Source: Flavobacterium sp. NRK F7
GTDB lineage: Bacteria; Bacteroidota; Bacteroidia; Flavobacteriales; Flavobacteriaceae
Assembly (NCBI RefSeq): GCF_024054195.1
Contig: NZ_JAMXLB010000001.1
Coordinates: forward strand, 1,605,624-1,669,623
Direction: 5' to 3'
DNA: 64,000 nt
Position numbers and translations under genes: made by a program. Under the pieces are notes generated by a model. That model was not told where the DNA came from. It did no database searches and saw only the letters and a list, made by a program, of their open reading frames with translations. Numbering within the stretch: position 1 is the first letter of the stretch; each line of letters opens with the position of its first letter. Shown in pieces: positions 52,135-60,526 of the stretch.

Positions 52135-52664
52135 AAACTATAATTGCATCTCTAATGGTATTATTTACTGTTGGCTTGACAATATCTTGTCGTTCCAAAA
52201 AAGTGACTGAGACTAAAACTATAGAGATAAAATCAGATAGTTTAGTCCAGGACACATATGTAAATAAAGTAGTAGAAATTTCTAAGGCGGTCAGTGATAG
52301 TAGCGCAATGTATTTACCCAATTTAGAAACAGGCCAAGGCAAAGATTGTGATAGTTTGTGTAATGAGAAATATAGAAACGCTTTAAAGTCAATTAATTTT
52401 TATAAGAAAAGCGGAGAAAACAGCTATAAAATGTTTTATGATTAAAAGACACAATTGCTGTACACCATTGCCAATATGCAAGAAACCATCAATACCAAAA
52501 CCGATAGTATTTCTAAACTTCAAAAAAAGCAGCATTCCACAAAAGAAGTTGTAAGAGTCGTAGAAAAGAAAGTCTATCCCAAATGGCTTTTAGTTTTTGC
52601 TTTTCTGGGTGTTTTGTTTGTGATTTTCTTAGGGTATCGATTCAGTTTAATTTTTAAACCTTGA
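52131..52664 (+). pseudogene. Unimolecular-spanin-like gene broken by an in-frame TAA
   Basis: The first part (52131-52445, 104 residues) has a lipoprotein signal with Cys20 (LTISC). In the same frame, after TAA at 52443-52445, the sequence continues with KTQLLYTIANMQETI, a coiled-coil stretch, VVEKKVYPKWLL and a terminal hydrophobic helix ending YRFSLIFKP. Joined, the 178 codons give an outer-membrane lipid anchor, periplasmic coil and inner-membrane helix, the plan of u-spanins. The stop would separate the two anchors. A sequencing error, a real split into two products (TTG at 52455) or readthrough are alternatives. Confidence 0.65.
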
Positions 52665-52666
52665 TT

Positions 52667-53149
52667 ATGAAACTAACTACAAAAACAAAAATTGCCATTG
52701 GTTTAGCAGCTTTCGGATTAATCACTGCTTATGGCTCCAAAAAGATTGCCGACTATCAAACGGTGATTAATAATTTACTATTCAATATCAATAGCATTTA
52801 TAATGTTAGAGTTAAAGGAACCAAGTTACTTTTTGATATTTCGGTGAAGTTTACCAATACCACGCAATACGATTTTACAGTAAATACTTTGGGCTTAGTT
52901 GCAGTTAAAAAGATAAAAGTATATCGCGAAAATGTATTGATTGGAGAAGCCAATTCGGATATTACACAAATTGAAATACTAGCTTTTAATTCTTCCATCA
53001 TTAAAGATATTACCATTGAAACCAACTATTTACACCTTGTAAATGAACTATTGGATTTTGAACAATTCACCGATATCAGCAAGTGGAAAACTGAAATAGT
53101 AGTCGAAGCACTTGGACAAACTTACATATTAGAACAACCTTTACAATAA
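52667..53149 (+). CDS. Late protein with membrane segment and beta domain
   Basis: The ATG at 52667 is preferred over the TTG at 52661. The 160-residue protein has an N-terminal hydrophobic helix (IAIGLAAFGLITAYG) followed by a beta-sandwich-like part (VRVKGTKLLFDISVKFTNTT; IKVYRENVLIGEANSDI) like LEA14-type domains. Possibly a membrane-linked virion protein. It is followed by the AACCATTTAACCAC motif. Confidence 0.55.
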   Translation: MKLTTKTKIAIGLAAFGLITAYGSKKIADYQTVINNLLFNINSIYNVRVKGTKLLFDISVKFTNTTQYDFTVNTLGLVAVKKIKVYRENVLIGEANSDITQIEILAFNSSIIKDITIETNYLHLVNELLDFEQFTDISKWKTEIVVEALGQTYILEQPLQ

Positions 53150-53150
53150 A

Positions 53151-53164
53151 AACCATTTAACCAC
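53151..53164 (+). promoter_or_regulatory. AACCATTTAACCAC motif before the ATPase gene
   Basis: Exact copy, 6 nt before the ATG at 53171. Confidence 0.65.
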
Positions 53165-53170
53165 TTTACC

Positions 53171-55357
53171 ATGACACTAATAGAGAAATTTAATAATTTA
53201 AACGCAAACACAGTTAAAAGAAAACACATCGAATCGATATTACTTCAAGCCAAAGAAGAAAACGAAGTGAATATTGTTTACAGATTATCCAGGTTATTGA
53301 ACCAATATCCTGAATCGGATTATTTTACTTTAACGGTTAATCAATATGATGGCGGTGCTTTAAATGCTCCAAGACATGTTGGGAATTATAAATTAGCTTT
53401 AGATGAATGTGGCAGATTAAAGAAAGGTTGGAAGTTTGAAAACGGAAACGTGGTTAAAGTCGAAAAGCCAAAGGTGAAGAAATCAAAACCTGTAAAAGTA
53501 AAAAGTCCGGTTGTTAAAAAAGCAAGTGTCAAAAAACAAGTTGCAGCCAAAGTGGAGCCAAAGAAGATCCAGGAACAAACTTTTGAAAAAGATATCATTA
53601 AACCTGAAGAGTGGATAAAAGCAGGTGTTAGAAAATCAACGAGTTTGATTAAAAAGTACTTGAAAGAAAAATACAACATCAAAGCTACTGTTAGAAGTGA
53701 TTTTTATTCAGGTGGAAGCAGTTTGCATGTAAGTTATGTTATGGGACCTGAATCGGATATGATAGAAAGCGAATTAAAGCGTTTGCAGTATGGCCGTTTT
53801 GATGGAATGACAGATATGTATAACTATCATGATGAAGCTTTCAATGGCATTGTTTTGGATGGATATCGCTTGTATGAATACAAATATGTTTTTGTAGATC
53901 AGAATTTATCCGAGAGCTTTAAAATACGTTTAGCTACTGAGGTAAGTAAAGTAGCCAATTATGCGGATGTTCCTGTTATGGATGGTACCAAAGAAAGCTA
54001 TTACAAGTACTTTGGAACTTCTTTTATGCATTACAGTTCCTGGAGTGAATTGTTTTATTATTTAACTAAAGGAAATAAGAATTTTGTAACTCAAAACGAA
54101 GAGTCCATTCAAAATTTGAAAGCAGTTCGTGATGAAGAAGGCAATAAGTTTTATTTTACCTATACTTTTGAAGGCAAAGAATACAATACCAAAAAGCCAA
54201 AAATCTATCCAACTAAAATGGTTAAAGAAAAGACGATTGTAAAAAATAAGATTGTCTTTTTTGATCATGGAAAAAATACGGTGGCTGTTATCGGTCATTT
54301 AGGAGAAATCGAAAGAGAATTAGAAGAGCTTGGAGGACAACATAGTCATACAATCAAGCACGATGGAAAAGAGCATTCGGGTTATATTTTCAATAAATCC
54401 AAATCGAACCAGGTTATTGATGTTTTAATTGATTATGCCAAACAAGATGAAGTAAGTTCTTTAAATTCTTCTTTACCAACTCATTTTGAAATTGAAAATG
54501 CTCCAGTGGAAACGATTGTTATTCCAAATAGTAACGTAAAAACGGCTACGAGTTTTAATCCAATTGTGGTGCAGCCTTCAGCTCCAGTTGTTCAATCTTT
54601 ACCAACTCAAGAAGTAAAAGGAGAATTACCAATCGAAAATACACCAACTACTTCAGAAGTAAGAAATGTTAGTATGCCTGAGCGAAAAGTAACAGCTCCA
54701 AAACCAACAAATCCCTATGTAAAATCCATGGCCGATTGTGGCAATAATGGTAATGCCAATTACTTTGATTTTTATGGACCGTTAGGTGAGTTTTTAGGAG
54801 ATTTGGAAGTAAAACCACAAGAAAGTATAGTCGTTACAATCGACGCACCACAAGGAGCAGGAAAAACTCGTTTGTTATTCCAAATCATCAATATGGTGAC
54901 TTCAGCAGGTTATAATCCTTTGTTTTTATCCTTAGAAGAGCATCCTGATTCTAGTTTGTTTACTGGAAAAAGAGATGAGTACCTTAGCGAAGAAAATAAA
55001 AATAAAGTACACACAATGGGTTCCTTACCTGATACGCCTAGTAAATTGTATGAAATCATAGAAAACTATGAGATTGTTTTTATTGATAGCTTTGGAAAGC
55101 TCTATAATGGAATTGACCTAGACAAAGATATTAGAAAGCGTTACAATGGTAAATTATTCTTTGTGATTTACCAAAGAACGCAAGATGGAAAAATGCGTGG
55201 TGGTTCCGCTTCACAATTCGATGCGGATGCGACTATGAAAGTTGAAAAAGACGCAACCGATTATAAAAACAGTTACGCCTATTTTGATAAACATAGATAT
55301 CAATCTATCCCACTGGGAGAATTGAAGTATAATATTTTTAGTAGGGAGTTGGTTTAA
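53171..55357 (+). CDS. Polyvalent protein: LPD29-like domain plus RecA-type ATPase
   Basis: The 728-residue protein has a lysine-rich region near 100-140, a domain at about 140-250 resembling the LPD29 associated domain of large polyvalent proteins (VRSDFYSGGSSLHVSYVMGP, FDGMTDMYNYHDEAF), a linker, and a C-terminal P-loop ATPase with Walker A DAPQGAGKTRLL (near 560), FLSLEEH and Walker B IVFIDSFGK (near 635), then DKHRYQS. The ATPase type is like DnaB/RadA. It may translocate or package DNA, or act in replication. It is the only P-loop ATPase seen in the prophage part. Confidence 0.75.
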   Translation: MTLIEKFNNLNANTVKRKHIESILLQAKEENEVNIVYRLSRLLNQYPESDYFTLTVNQYDGGALNAPRHVGNYKLALDECGRLKKGWKFENGNVVKVEKPKVKKSKPVKVKSPVVKKASVKKQVAAKVEPKKIQEQTFEKDIIKPEEWIKAGVRKSTSLIKKYLKEKYNIKATVRSDFYSGGSSLHVSYVMGPESDMIESELKRLQYGRFDGMTDMYNYHDEAFNGIVLDGYRLYEYKYVFVDQNLSESFKIRLATEVSKVANYADVPVMDGTKESYYKYFGTSFMHYSSWSELFYYLTKGNKNFVTQNEESIQNLKAVRDEEGNKFYFTYTFEGKEYNTKKPKIYPTKMVKEKTIVKNKIVFFDHGKNTVAVIGHLGEIERELEELGGQHSHTIKHDGKEHSGYIFNKSKSNQVIDVLIDYAKQDEVSSLNSSLPTHFEIENAPVETIVIPNSNVKTATSFNPIVVQPSAPVVQSLPTQEVKGELPIENTPTTSEVRNVSMPERKVTAPKPTNPYVKSMADCGNNGNANYFDFYGPLGEFLGDLEVKPQESIVVTIDAPQGAGKTRLLFQIINMVTSAGYNPLFLSLEEHPDSSLFTGKRDEYLSEENKNKVHTMGSLPDTPSKLYEIIENYEIVFIDSFGKLYNGIDLDKDIRKRYNGKLFFVIYQRTQDGKMRGGSASQFDADATMKVEKDATDYKNSYAYFDKHRYQSIPLGELKYNIFSRELV

Positions 55358-55412
55358 AAATTTTTTGATTAATTATTTTTATATATGATTTAATCTATTA
55401 ATATTTTAAATG

Positions 55413-56279
55413 TTATTTTTTTATTTGTTGTGAATCTACTAATTTGTAGTTAGAGATTTTAAAATTTTCATTTAGCCACTGAAAATACATAGGATTATAT
55501 TTTGGATTTAAATGTTCGGAAATTTGTTTTCCAATAGTAGATAATTCATAAAACCCAGGGAATCTAATATTAAAATTATTGGTTAGTGCTTCAAAAATCA
55601 TTCTCTTATCAAAATATCTTACTAAAACTTTCTTTTTATCTAAATTCGAAATTTCTTGAGACATAGTATTTGGTAAAATTAATCCTAATGTTTGTAATTC
55701 TTGAAATATACCATAATGAATACCTTCTAAATCAATTTGATTGAAATAAGATTCACTATTAAAAAAAATTTGTTCAGGAATCATGTAATCGTTAATGCAT
55801 AATACGCAAACTTTTTCAAATAATTCTAACTCTGATTTTCCAAGCATTTTTAATGTTTGTAATGTTCTCATAGAATAAGTTCCTGGTTTATTGTACTCAC
55901 CAGCTATTATTTTTGCTATTAATTCTTGCATTTCCTCATTTGAAACTGTTTTTGCATGATCAATAGTATTCCAAAAAAAATCGTTATCAATTTTAATATC
56001 ATTAGGTTTTCTCTCGTCTATATATTTAGTACTCTTAACGGCAATATTTATTAAGTTTTCAGTACTTCTCATATATTCAATATACTGCATTCCAATTATA
56101 CCATTATCTTTTGCTTTTTCATATTCGTCATGAATTATTTTTTTTCTAACTTCACCTTCGGCTGCCCATTTGCTTAAGCGAAAACCAACAGCTTTATCTA
56201 TTATAGTTGTAAACAAATTTGTATTAGCTACTCTTGAAGCACTTTCAATTGCTGTTAACAATGATTTTGGGTCTGTCAT
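55413..56279 (-). CDS. DUF2806-like protein
   Basis: The 288-residue protein has helical N-terminal repeats and a central VSNEEMQELIAKIIAGEYNKP...YSMRTLQTLKML motif that matches DUF2806. It is leftward, monocistronic and lies between the end of the late operon and the integrase, a typical place for moron genes. DUF2806 proteins occur often in prophages and defence islands with unknown activity. Confidence 0.65.
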   Translation of the reverse strand: MTDPKSLLTAIESASRVANTNLFTTIIDKAVGFRLSKWAAEGEVRKKIIHDEYEKAKDNGIIGMQYIEYMRSTENLINIAVKSTKYIDERKPNDIKIDNDFFWNTIDHAKTVSNEEMQELIAKIIAGEYNKPGTYSMRTLQTLKMLGKSELELFEKVCVLCINDYMIPEQIFFNSESYFNQIDLEGIHYGIFQELQTLGLILPNTMSQEISNLDKKKVLVRYFDKRMIFEALTNNFNIRFPGFYELSTIGKQISEHLNPKYNPMYFQWLNENFKISNYKLVDSQQIKK

Positions 56280-56453
56280 GATTTATTTTTGATACTAATT
56301 AATTGTACATAAAGTCTTAATATTTATTTATACGTACACAATTAAAAATAGTTTCATTTTTATCATTTAAAATTTCTAAATCTAATGTTTTTCAAAATCC
56401 AATAACTTATTAACATAGAAAACAAATTCAATTTTCTTATCTAATTTTGTAAA

Positions 56454-56735
56454 ATGATAACCCCCGATCAACTAGATAAAATATTTACAATTTTTAAGCA
56501 GGTTAATTCCAACCTACATGGAAATGTGCAATTATATAATCCAGCTTATAAGTATAGGCCTAATGACATAGTAAAACTTGAAAAAGACAGAAAGATAACT
56601 GCGGTTTGGTTGGATTTTGAATCGGTTAATGAATGGAAATTAAGAATCCTCTTTAAACGCCATAAAGAAGTACCCCACCAATTTTTTATAAAGCAAGTAA
56701 ATGATTTTTATAGAATAGGGTGGAAGGCTATTTGA
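56454..56735 (+). CDS. Hypothetical protein near the integrase
   Basis: A 93-residue protein (MITPDQLDKIFTIFKQVNSN..., KYRPNDIVKLEKDRKITAVW), soluble and mixed in structure. Its last 8 nt overlap the convergent integrase gene. Upstream is a divergent promoter gap shared with the DUF2806 gene. No family recognised. Confidence 0.55.
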   Translation: MITPDQLDKIFTIFKQVNSNLHGNVQLYNPAYKYRPNDIVKLEKDRKITAVWLDFESVNEWKLRILFKRHKEVPHQFFIKQVNDFYRIGWKAI

Positions 56736-57945
56736 TTAAATCGCTATAATCTTCAGGAAGCGTAGCGTCTATATCTCTTAAATACTTTTCTAAAGCTGTC
56801 ATGGTTGTATGGCCAGTAATTAGCATCAATTTACTTTTCGCTTCAAATGGAGTTGAATTTTTAATTAATTCGTTGTACAATTTTGTAATGTATGTATGTC
56901 GAAAACTATACAAACCATAATCTTCGCCTAGTTTAAGAGGTTTTTTAATGACCTCGTTAAAACGTTTTGAAAAATAATCTCTTTTATTAGTTTCTTTAGT
57001 TGCCCAATCACCACCAATAGAGTTGGGTGTAAATAAAAAATATTCTTGATTTATAGTATTTAATTCAGGTAGTTCCTGGATCAGAACATCAGGAATAATT
57101 TTTACTTTGTCAATTTTGTTTTTAGCACGAACAAATAGTTTTCTTTCTTCAATGTTTATATCTTTTATTTTCAATCTTACGACTTCCACTGGTCTTAAAA
57201 AATTATAGGATATAAACTGAACGAATAATTTTAAAATCAAATCTTGATTTAGTTTTTCAAAAATGGCTTCTTCTTGCTTTTTTGAATAGGTTTTATTTCG
57301 TTCGGTTTTTGTCTTTAAAATTGGAATTTTAGAAACAAAATTTGTTTTGATAATTTCATCATCTTCAAGAAGCTGAAATAAAGCAGATAAATTACTACGA
57401 GTATTATTTCTATTTCTAGCACTCGTTTTTTCTAAAATTTCATTTAGATAGATGGTTACAATCTTCTTATTGATATGCTCAATAGATAATAATTCATGGA
57501 TTTGATTATCATTTAGCCACCTAACAAATTTGTTAATTCTAATTTTAAAATCACTGTAGGAGTTTTCAGAAAGTGTGTTTTTCTTATTTTTTAAAGCGTA
57601 GTCTACAGCTTCTTTTATAGTATATTGTTTGATTTCTTCGTCTAAAAGACTTTTCTCATAAGGATTGAAACCATTTTTTAATAAGTTTTCTATGGCCCAA
57701 CATAAGTTTTTTGCAGCTTCTTTTCTTTCGTGAATAGAAGAATACTTATTAATACCAGCATAAATGGGAGTTTGTCTTTCTAATTTGCCACTATGAGGAT
57801 TACGGTAAGAATAGTAAACATACCATCTTTTCTTGATATCGCCTTTAGCATCGTAAATTTTAGGTTTAGAGAATAACTTCAAATCGTATGCGTTTTCGTA
57901 TGCGTTTCCGTATGCGTTTGTTAAAATTAGCTTAGTTAAGGACAT
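56728..57945 (-). CDS. int: Tyrosine integrase of the prophage-bearing element
   Basis: The ATG at 57945 (MSLTKLILTNAYGNAYENAY) gives 405 residues; the frame extends to a TTG at 57972, which lies inside a terminator stem and is unlikely. Catalytic residues are Arg in NFLRPVEVVRL, Arg in GLYSFRHTY, His in TGHTTMTALEKYLR and Tyr in EKYLR. The repeats NAYGNAYENAYD are encoded by three CGTATGCG sites. The gene lies next to intact tRNA-Met, the expected integration target. It is a close relative of the integrase at 17696-19123 (shared GLYSFRHT and LITGH-TMTALEKYLRDIDA). Confidence 0.95.
   Translation of the reverse strand: MSLTKLILTNAYGNAYENAYDLKLFSKPKIYDAKGDIKKRWYVYYSYRNPHSGKLERQTPIYAGINKYSSIHERKEAAKNLCWAIENLLKNGFNPYEKSLLDEEIKQYTIKEAVDYALKNKKNTLSENSYSDFKIRINKFVRWLNDNQIHELLSIEHINKKIVTIYLNEILEKTSARNRNNTRSNLSALFQLLEDDEIIKTNFVSKIPILKTKTERNKTYSKKQEEAIFEKLNQDLILKLFVQFISYNFLRPVEVVRLKIKDINIEERKLFVRAKNKIDKVKIIPDVLIQELPELNTINQEYFLFTPNSIGGDWATKETNKRDYFSKRFNEVIKKPLKLGEDYGLYSFRHTYITKLYNELIKNSTPFEAKSKLMLITGHTTMTALEKYLRDIDATLPEDYSDLIK
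57882..57919. promoter_or_regulatory. Three 12-bp-spaced CGTATGCG sites in the integrase start
   Basis: CGTATGCGTTT-like sites begin at 57885, 57897 and 57909. The same word occurs at 19292 beside the left att copy. Arm-type binding sites of the integrase are the best reading. Confidence 0.65.
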
Positions 57946-57978
57946 AAAAAAAGCGGTTTTAAATTTCTTCAAAACCGC
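57945..57978 (-). terminator. Terminator between tRNA-Met and the integrase
   Basis: On the minus strand GCGGTTTT pairs with AAAACCGC and a T-run continues into the integrase ATG. It should end the tRNA transcript and insulate the integrase. Confidence 0.8.
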
Positions 57979-58011
57979 ATAAAATCTAATGTTTTTAAGT
58001 CCTTGACTTTC

Positions 58012-58054
58012 GTAGCGAAGACGGGAGTTGAACCCGTGACCTCAGGGTTATGAA
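58012..58054 (-). repeat. Right attachment site within tRNA-Met
   Basis: The 43 bp identical to 19176-19218, covering the tRNA from anticodon loop to 3' end. Crossover can have occurred anywhere in it. Confidence 0.9.
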
Positions 58055-58086
58055 TCCTGCGCTCTAACCAACTGAGCTACCTCGCC
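58013..58086 (-). tRNA. tRNA-Met (anticodon CAT)
   Basis: The 74-nt minus-strand sequence starts GGCGAGG, has GTAGCTCAGTTGG in the D arm, GGATTCATAACCC in the anticodon arm (CAT), GGTTCAACTCCC in the T arm and ends CTTCGCTA without encoded CCA. A CAT anticodon could also be tRNA-Ile with a modified C; initiator features (three G-C pairs before the loop) are absent, so elongator Met is favoured. It is the integration target of the elements at its left. Confidence 0.95.
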
Positions 58087-58120
58087 ATTATTGTTGGTTG
58101 TGCATCTCTCAATGCGGGTG

Positions 58121-58151
58121 CAAATATATAATTAATTCTCTTTAGTGCAAA
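58121..58151 (-). promoter_or_regulatory. Promoter of tRNA-Met
   Basis: On the minus strand TTTG (58151-58148), a 19-nt spacer and TATATTTG (58128-58121) match the Bacteroidetes consensus, 34 nt upstream of the tRNA. Confidence 0.75.
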
Positions 58152-58247
58152 TATTTTTCCGTAAAAAATTTTATAAAAAAAAATCTGATTTTTTCTTTTT
58201 GGTTTTTTAGATTATTCTCTATATATTTCCAAAATAAATTTTTAAAA

Positions 58248-58640
58248 ATGGAAGTTAAATTAAAATACGAACTAGAATTCCCCATTCATGCCTCGCCTTC
58301 ATTATTATATCAATATATATCCACTCCTTCTGGTTTATCTGAATGGTTTGCAGATAACGTTAATTCGAGAGGAGAACTTTTTACCTTTATTTGGGACGAT
58401 TCCGAAGAGAAAGCAAAGCTTATTGCTAAAAGAACTGGAGAACGCGTAAAGTTTCGTTGGTTAGACCAAGACGGTGATGATACGGATTACTTTTTCGAAA
58501 TTAAAATTATGGAAGATGAAATTACCAAAGATGTGTCTTTAGTAGTAGTGGATTTCTCTGAAGAAGATGAAATGGAAGAGTCAAAATTACTATGGGAAAA
58601 TCAGGTTTCTGACTTGAAACATGTGCTAGGTTCTGTGTAA
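58248..58640 (+). CDS. START-like domain protein
   Basis: The 130-residue protein starts MEVKLKYELEFPIHASPSLL and has the strand-helix order of the START/AHSA1-like helix-grip fold (YISTPSGLSEWFADNV; FRWLDQDGDD). It is a conserved gene of Flavobacteriia with unknown ligand, located in the cytoplasm. It marks the return to ordinary chromosome right of the tRNA. Confidence 0.85.
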   Translation: MEVKLKYELEFPIHASPSLLYQYISTPSGLSEWFADNVNSRGELFTFIWDDSEEKAKLIAKRTGERVKFRWLDQDGDDTDYFFEIKIMEDEITKDVSLVVVDFSEEDEMEESKLLWENQVSDLKHVLGSV

Positions 58641-58664
58641 AACTCAATTTTATAAAGTATATTT

Positions 58665-58690
58665 GTCCCGATTTTAATCGGGACTTTTTT
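58665..58690 (+). terminator. Terminator after the START-like gene
   Basis: GTCCCGATT pairs with AATCGGGAC around TT and six T follow, just before the next ATG. Confidence 0.8.
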
Positions 58691-58693
58691 ATT

Positions 58694-59536
58694 ATGGTAA
58701 ATTTTAATGGAACTATTCTAGAAGATAGTAAGGTATATATTGAAAGCAATAGAGGTTTTTTATTTGGAGATAGTGTGTTTGAAACAGTTAAAGTTTTAGA
58801 CAAAAAAGTCTTATTTTTAGAAGACCATTATTTTAGATTGATGGCTACCATGCGTATTTTTAGAATGGAAATCCCAATGTCTTTTACTATGGAGTTTGTG
58901 GAAGAGCAAATTTTACTTTTGGTGGAATCCCAAATGCAGTCTGCAATGTCTTATCGCGTTCGCTTCTCTGTTTTTAGAGAAGGTACGGGTTTTTATTTGC
59001 CTAAAACCAATGAAGTGTCTTATTTGATTACTATCTTGCCTTTAGAGAGTGAAATCTATTATATTAAGAAAGGGGCTTATGAGGTGGAATTGTACAAAGA
59101 TGCCTATGTGACAAAGCAATTGTTTTCTTCTTTGAAATCTAATAACAAAATGATTCAAATTACGGGAAGTATTTTTGCTGCTGAAAATGGATATGACAAT
59201 TGTTTATTACTTAATGATGAAAAAAATGTCATTGAGGCTTTACAGGGTAATTTGTTCATGCGTATGGGAACTACATTAATTACTCCACCTGTAACAGAAG
59301 GATGCTTAAATGGTATTATGCGTAAGCAAATTTTAACCATTGCAAAACGATTGGAGGGTTATGAAGTTGTTGAAAAATCAATATCTCCGTTTGATTTACA
59401 AAAAGCAGACGAATTGTTTATTACAAATGTAATTGTAGGAATACAGCCTATCACTAAATATAGAAAAAAGGAATATCAGATACTTTTAGCAGAAGAATTA
59501 CTGTTAAAATTAAATGCGTTAATTCGTCTTAATTAA
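58694..59536 (+). CDS. Class IV aminotransferase
   Basis: The 280-residue PLP enzyme is of the branched-chain aminotransferase / aminodeoxychorismate-lyase fold: FGDSVFETVKV with the following RLMATMRIF segment, SSLKSNNKMIQI with the PLP-binding lysine, and NVIEALQGNLFMRMG. In Flavobacteriia this gene often supplies 4-amino-4-deoxychorismate lyase for folate, but D-amino-acid or branched-chain activity cannot be excluded. Its last 8 nt overlap the convergent yqgE. Confidence 0.85.
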   Translation: MVNFNGTILEDSKVYIESNRGFLFGDSVFETVKVLDKKVLFLEDHYFRLMATMRIFRMEIPMSFTMEFVEEQILLLVESQMQSAMSYRVRFSVFREGTGFYLPKTNEVSYLITILPLESEIYYIKKGAYEVELYKDAYVTKQLFSSLKSNNKMIQITGSIFAAENGYDNCLLLNDEKNVIEALQGNLFMRMGTTLITPPVTEGCLNGIMRKQILTIAKRLEGYEVVEKSISPFDLQKADELFITNVIVGIQPITKYRKKEYQILLAEELLLKLNALIRLN

Positions 59537-60089
59537 GAATAGGGTCTGAAGGAGCATTAGAAAACAATACATATTCACCTCCTTGTTCTTGAATTTTTTC
59601 CTTCCAAAAGGATTGTGAAGATTTTGAAAGCAACTCACTTTTTTGATTGTTTTCAGTGATGATCCAAGAATTCTCTTTCAATTCATTTTCTAATTGATTT
59701 ACTGCCCAACCGCTGTATCCTAAAAAGAAGCGAATGTTATGTTTTGAAATTTCGCCTTGATTAATAAGTGTTTTGGTGGTTTCAAAATCACCACCCCAAT
59801 AGATACCATTCGCAATTTCAATGCTACCAGGAATAATATGTGGAATGTTGTGAATGAAATATAAATTGTCTTGTTCAACAGGGCCACCGTTGTAAACTTT
59901 AAAAGACGCATTAATTTCTGGGACCAAATCGTTGATACTATATCCTAAAGGTTTATTAAGAATAAAGCCAACAGATCCGTCAGTATTATGCTCTGCCAAT
60001 AAAACTACCGATCGGTTAAAAGAAAAATCGCCTAGCGTGGAAGGTTCTGCTATCAGCAAATGTCCTTTTTTGGGTAAAACTGATATCAT
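59529..60089 (-). CDS. yqgE: YqgE/AlgH family protein (UPF0301)
   Basis: The ATG at 60089 gives 186 residues (MISVLPKKGHLLIAEPSTLG) and matches the family start; the longer frame to 60119 adds an unlikely extension. Motifs include FSFNRSVVLLAEHNTDGSVG, FILNKPLG and FFLGYSGWAVNQLENEL. The molecular role is uncertain (putative regulator). It is convergent with the aminotransferase. Confidence 0.93.
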   Translation of the reverse strand: MISVLPKKGHLLIAEPSTLGDFSFNRSVVLLAEHNTDGSVGFILNKPLGYSINDLVPEINASFKVYNGGPVEQDNLYFIHNIPHIIPGSIEIANGIYWGGDFETTKTLINQGEISKHNIRFFLGYSGWAVNQLENELKENSWIITENNQKSELLSKSSQSFWKEKIQEQGGEYVLFSNAPSDPILN

Positions 60090-60161
60090 AAGCAAATTAT
60101 TTTTACCTAAAATTATCAAAAAATCTTTACAAAATCAAATATTTGAAGCATAAGTTTAAAA

Positions 60162-60186
60162 AAAAATCCCGTTTTCACGGGATTTT
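60162..60186. terminator. Terminator after the HU gene
   Basis: AAATCCCGT pairs with ACGGGATTT around a TTC loop, with A/T runs on each side; it ends HU transcription. Confidence 0.8.
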
Positions 60187-60207
60187 TAAGTTGTATGTAA
60201 AAAAATA

Positions 60208-60483
60208 TTATTTGTTTACTGCTCCGTCTAATTCAGCACCAGCTTTGAATTTAACTACATTTTTAGCAGCAATTTTAATAGTCTTACCAGTTTGTGGGTT
60301 TCTACCATCTCTAGCAGCTCTTTTAGATACAGACCAAGAACCAAATCCTACTAATGAAACTCTTCCACCTTTTTTCAAAGTTCCTTCCACGTTGCTTAAA
60401 AATGATTCTAAAGCTAATTTAGCAGCTGCTTTTGTAATTCCAGCAGAAGCTGCCATTGCATCGATTAATTCTGATTTGTTCAT
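60208..60483 (-). CDS. hup: DNA-binding protein HU
   Basis: The 91-residue protein is a typical HU: helical start MNKSELIDAMAASAGITKAA, GRVSLVGFGSWSV and the DNA-grasping arm with RDGRNPQTGKTIKI, ending VVKFKAGAEL. It bends and compacts DNA as a dimer and is an essential-type chromosomal gene. The promoter upstream fits the Bacteroidetes pattern. Confidence 0.96.
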   Translation of the reverse strand: MNKSELIDAMAASAGITKAAAKLALESFLSNVEGTLKKGGRVSLVGFGSWSVSKRAARDGRNPQTGKTIKIAAKNVVKFKAGAELDGAVNK

Positions 60484-60526
60484 AATAAAATGTTTATTAA
60501 TTTGGTTAAACTTAATTATTTCTACA

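Larger units (their letters stand above)
19176..58054. mobile_element. 38.8-kb integrated segment: prophage plus cargo at tRNA-Met
   Basis: The segment is bounded by the 43-bp direct repeats and has an integrase next to the intact tRNA at its right end. Matching integrase-type sites are present inside both ends. The right 24 kb is phage-like with repressor, early, structural, lysis and integration genes. The left 14.5 kb is leftward cargo (TonB receptor, lipoproteins, defence-like genes), placed between the att site and the repressor where temperate phages often carry accessory genes. Whether the cargo arrived with the phage or by a separate event cannot be decided here. Confidence 0.75.

Noticed and set aside
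57945..57972. A longer integrase starting at TTG 57972
   Set aside because: The extension lies in the terminator stem downstream of tRNA-Met; the ATG at 57945 follows its T-run.
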